Shown here: positions 8,101 through 8,221 of the stretch, one piece after another
How the letters are laid out: every line of letters begins with the position of its first letter
Position numbering within the stretch: the first letter of the stretch is position 1
Notes under the pieces: model-generated
Databases searched by the model: none
What the model was told of the DNA's origin: nothing
The model's input: the letters and a program-made list of their open reading frames with translations, nothing else
Translations under genes and position numbers: made by a program
From: Acidobacteriota bacterium
GTDB lineage: Bacteria; Acidobacteriota; Thermoanaerobaculia; Multivoradales; JAHEKO01
Length of the DNA: 8,221 nucleotides
Assembly: GCA_006227875.1 (NCBI GenBank)
Contig: SBFI01000049.1
Coordinates: forward strand, 1-8,221
Direction: 5' to 3'

Positions 8101-8221
8101 TGTTCGACTACGCCCGGCTCGACACCGAGAGCCCCTGGCTCCCCTTTCCCGGCCGTTACACCCGTTATGGAGATGTCCGAGCGCTGCTGGAAGAGCCCGA
8201 CGACCGGTCGGTGATTCTGGC
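5130..8221 (+). CDS. Exported TPR / FG-GAP propeller / ASPIC-UnbV protein, 3' end outside window
   Basis: The frame is uninterrupted for 1030 codons from ATG 5130 to the window edge, with no stop reached. A TGA in frame at 5121-5123 rules out an earlier start. Domains in order: a signal peptide (about 1-22, MKRLSLVLG then a hydrophobic core ending LLFAA, no lipobox Cys); three TPR-like helical pairs (about 28-60, 61-94, 95-128); a helical linker; seven DxDxDG-type calcium loops beginning at 294, 341, 390, 443, 493, 541 and 588; an ASPIC/UnbV domain (about 615-684) with NNHCLSVRLRG and HFGLG (661-665); then an unrecognised region from GSCPFLYSWDG (702) to the edge. FG-GAP/VCBS plus ASPIC/UnbV is the architecture of CRTAC1-like secreted proteins, whose bacterial roles are mostly unknown. 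TPRs suggest protein binding. It probably acts in the periplasm or at the cell surface. Only three cysteines are seen (593, 618, 704). It is divergent from moaB. The domain calls are strong; the biological function is unknown. Confidence 0.9.
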   Translation, partial: MKRLSLVLGAVLVIAAPLLFAAMSDEAVRLRNLSLAHLENEQPAQAEESLSRLIEVAKDDPLPYANLAVATMRQQRFDEALKWINKALEIDPKDAALLTIKADVLQWSGSPDKAFELYRQAAALAPNRADTQYALYRQTSMVSPEVVGNVADETLERLAKLRPENLLVALQRGQRAIAEGDRQTATAAYLRIRELLWQAPPAAETLVTQILDGLAAGDLAAARVPGLRLENVLKITPMYREGLRELTMGIQGMPLELFRDEPKATALGRPAEVRFRGKALTTKPDKGHAVAVADLDGDQKSDLAWIVGDDAASLEIRLSSKGEEPGSRLPAAGVEHLVAADLDNDGWIDLIGYGPEKLKVWRGTGDGAFEEATERFGLTAAGATGGAVFDFDVEGDLDLALAGGRSGNGELYRNSLSGPLEPVGTKSLPEVGLGGVSEIVASDLDRDGDIDLLIAHDRGLTWLDNLRQGSFGDRTVAARLPKASPVRAVVSTDLDRDGFPDLVTAGKGLEVFHNRGGQFEPWSLEGLGLPATELTALVALDADNDGRMDLATGGPTGLSVYVQRSGPKFEALSLENAPTEVTDLAATDLDQDCDLDLVTVGGGGLHRLDNDGGSNNHCLSVRLRGLDKGNSKNNLHGLGTTLEVRAGTAYQFQEADSDVSHFGLGQLSKADLLRVVWTNGVPQNRLDVQSNQWIVEEQLMKGSCPFLYSWDGEQIAFVTDLLWGAPLGLPVAPGVWATSDPEELVRVDGAQPRGDTYELRVTEELWEAAFFDYVRLWVVDHPAEVEVASSLKIVPGARVPDEVLGTRELRPVVAAWDGRGREVTALVASRDEVYADGWKQSPYQGVAAEPWTFTIDLGEAPAAPVRLHLDGWIFPADASLNLAVAQRTDLATWAPRLEVETAGGWQTLMRSMGHPAGKTKTMVVDTPSLPAGAHRLRIVATQWLSWDRIVWSLSPADDEPLVRARLAPVVADLHYRGFSAPMRTAPNGPHMFDYARLDTESPWLPFPGRYTRYGDVRALLEEPDDRSVIL
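6009..6917 (+). repeat. Seven FG-GAP/VCBS calcium-loop repeats (protein level)
   Basis: Within the large exported protein, seven nine-residue acidic motifs recur: DLDGDQKSD (294), DLDNDGWID (341), DFDVEGDLD (390), DLDRDGDID (443), DLDRDGFPD (493), DADNDGRMD (541) and DLDQDCDLD (588). Steps between them are 47, 49, 53, 50, 48 and 47 residues. A hydrophobic strand usually precedes each motif and another usually follows. This spacing and count fit the seven blades of an integrin-alpha-like beta-propeller with one calcium site per blade. The repeats have diverged at DNA level. Confidence 0.85.

Overview
The window is GC-rich, has compact intergenic gaps, and is chromosomal in character. It holds four protein-coding genes. 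I see no RNA genes, insertion sequences, CRISPR arrays or other mobile DNA. The content suggests a Gram-negative bacterium with many large exported proteins. The large TPR/FG-GAP/ASPIC-UnbV protein and the GT-C-like membrane protein are of kinds I associate with Acidobacteriota (Thermoanaerobaculia-like) or Myxococcota-type deltaproteobacteria. This is an inference from protein style, not a phylogenetic result.

Layout: (1) 2-1819, plus strand: a polytopic membrane protein of GT-C glycosyltransferase character with a soluble C-terminal tail; its 5' end lies outside the window. (2) 1820-1893: a 74-base convergent gap with a weak hairpin. (3) 1894-4524, minus strand: a full-length family A DNA polymerase I (polA). 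(4) 4560-5066, minus strand: a MoaB/Mog-type molybdopterin adenylyltransferase, 35 bases upstream of polA and probably co-transcribed with it. (5) 5067-5129: a 63-base divergent promoter region. (6) 5130 to the window edge, plus strand: an exported multidomain protein of at least 1030 codons. It is still open at the right edge.

The polymerase keeps all of its 5'-nuclease and polymerase residues but has lost the acidic residues of the 3'-5' exonuclease site, so it should not proofread. The large exported protein has a signal peptide, three TPR-like repeats, seven evenly spaced Asp-rich FG-GAP/VCBS calcium-loop motifs (a predicted seven-bladed propeller), an ASPIC/UnbV domain, and then an unrecognised C-terminal region of more than 320 residues. 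That last region is the least explained part of the window. The two divergent genes both lack a clear Shine-Dalgarno sequence and have -10-like hexamers 8-9 bases before their ATGs, so leaderless or near-leaderless transcripts are possible.

The genes do not form one obvious pathway. moaB-polA is a housekeeping pair. The two flanking plus-strand genes act at the cell envelope or outside it. I found no convincing evidence of a new defence or mobile system here.
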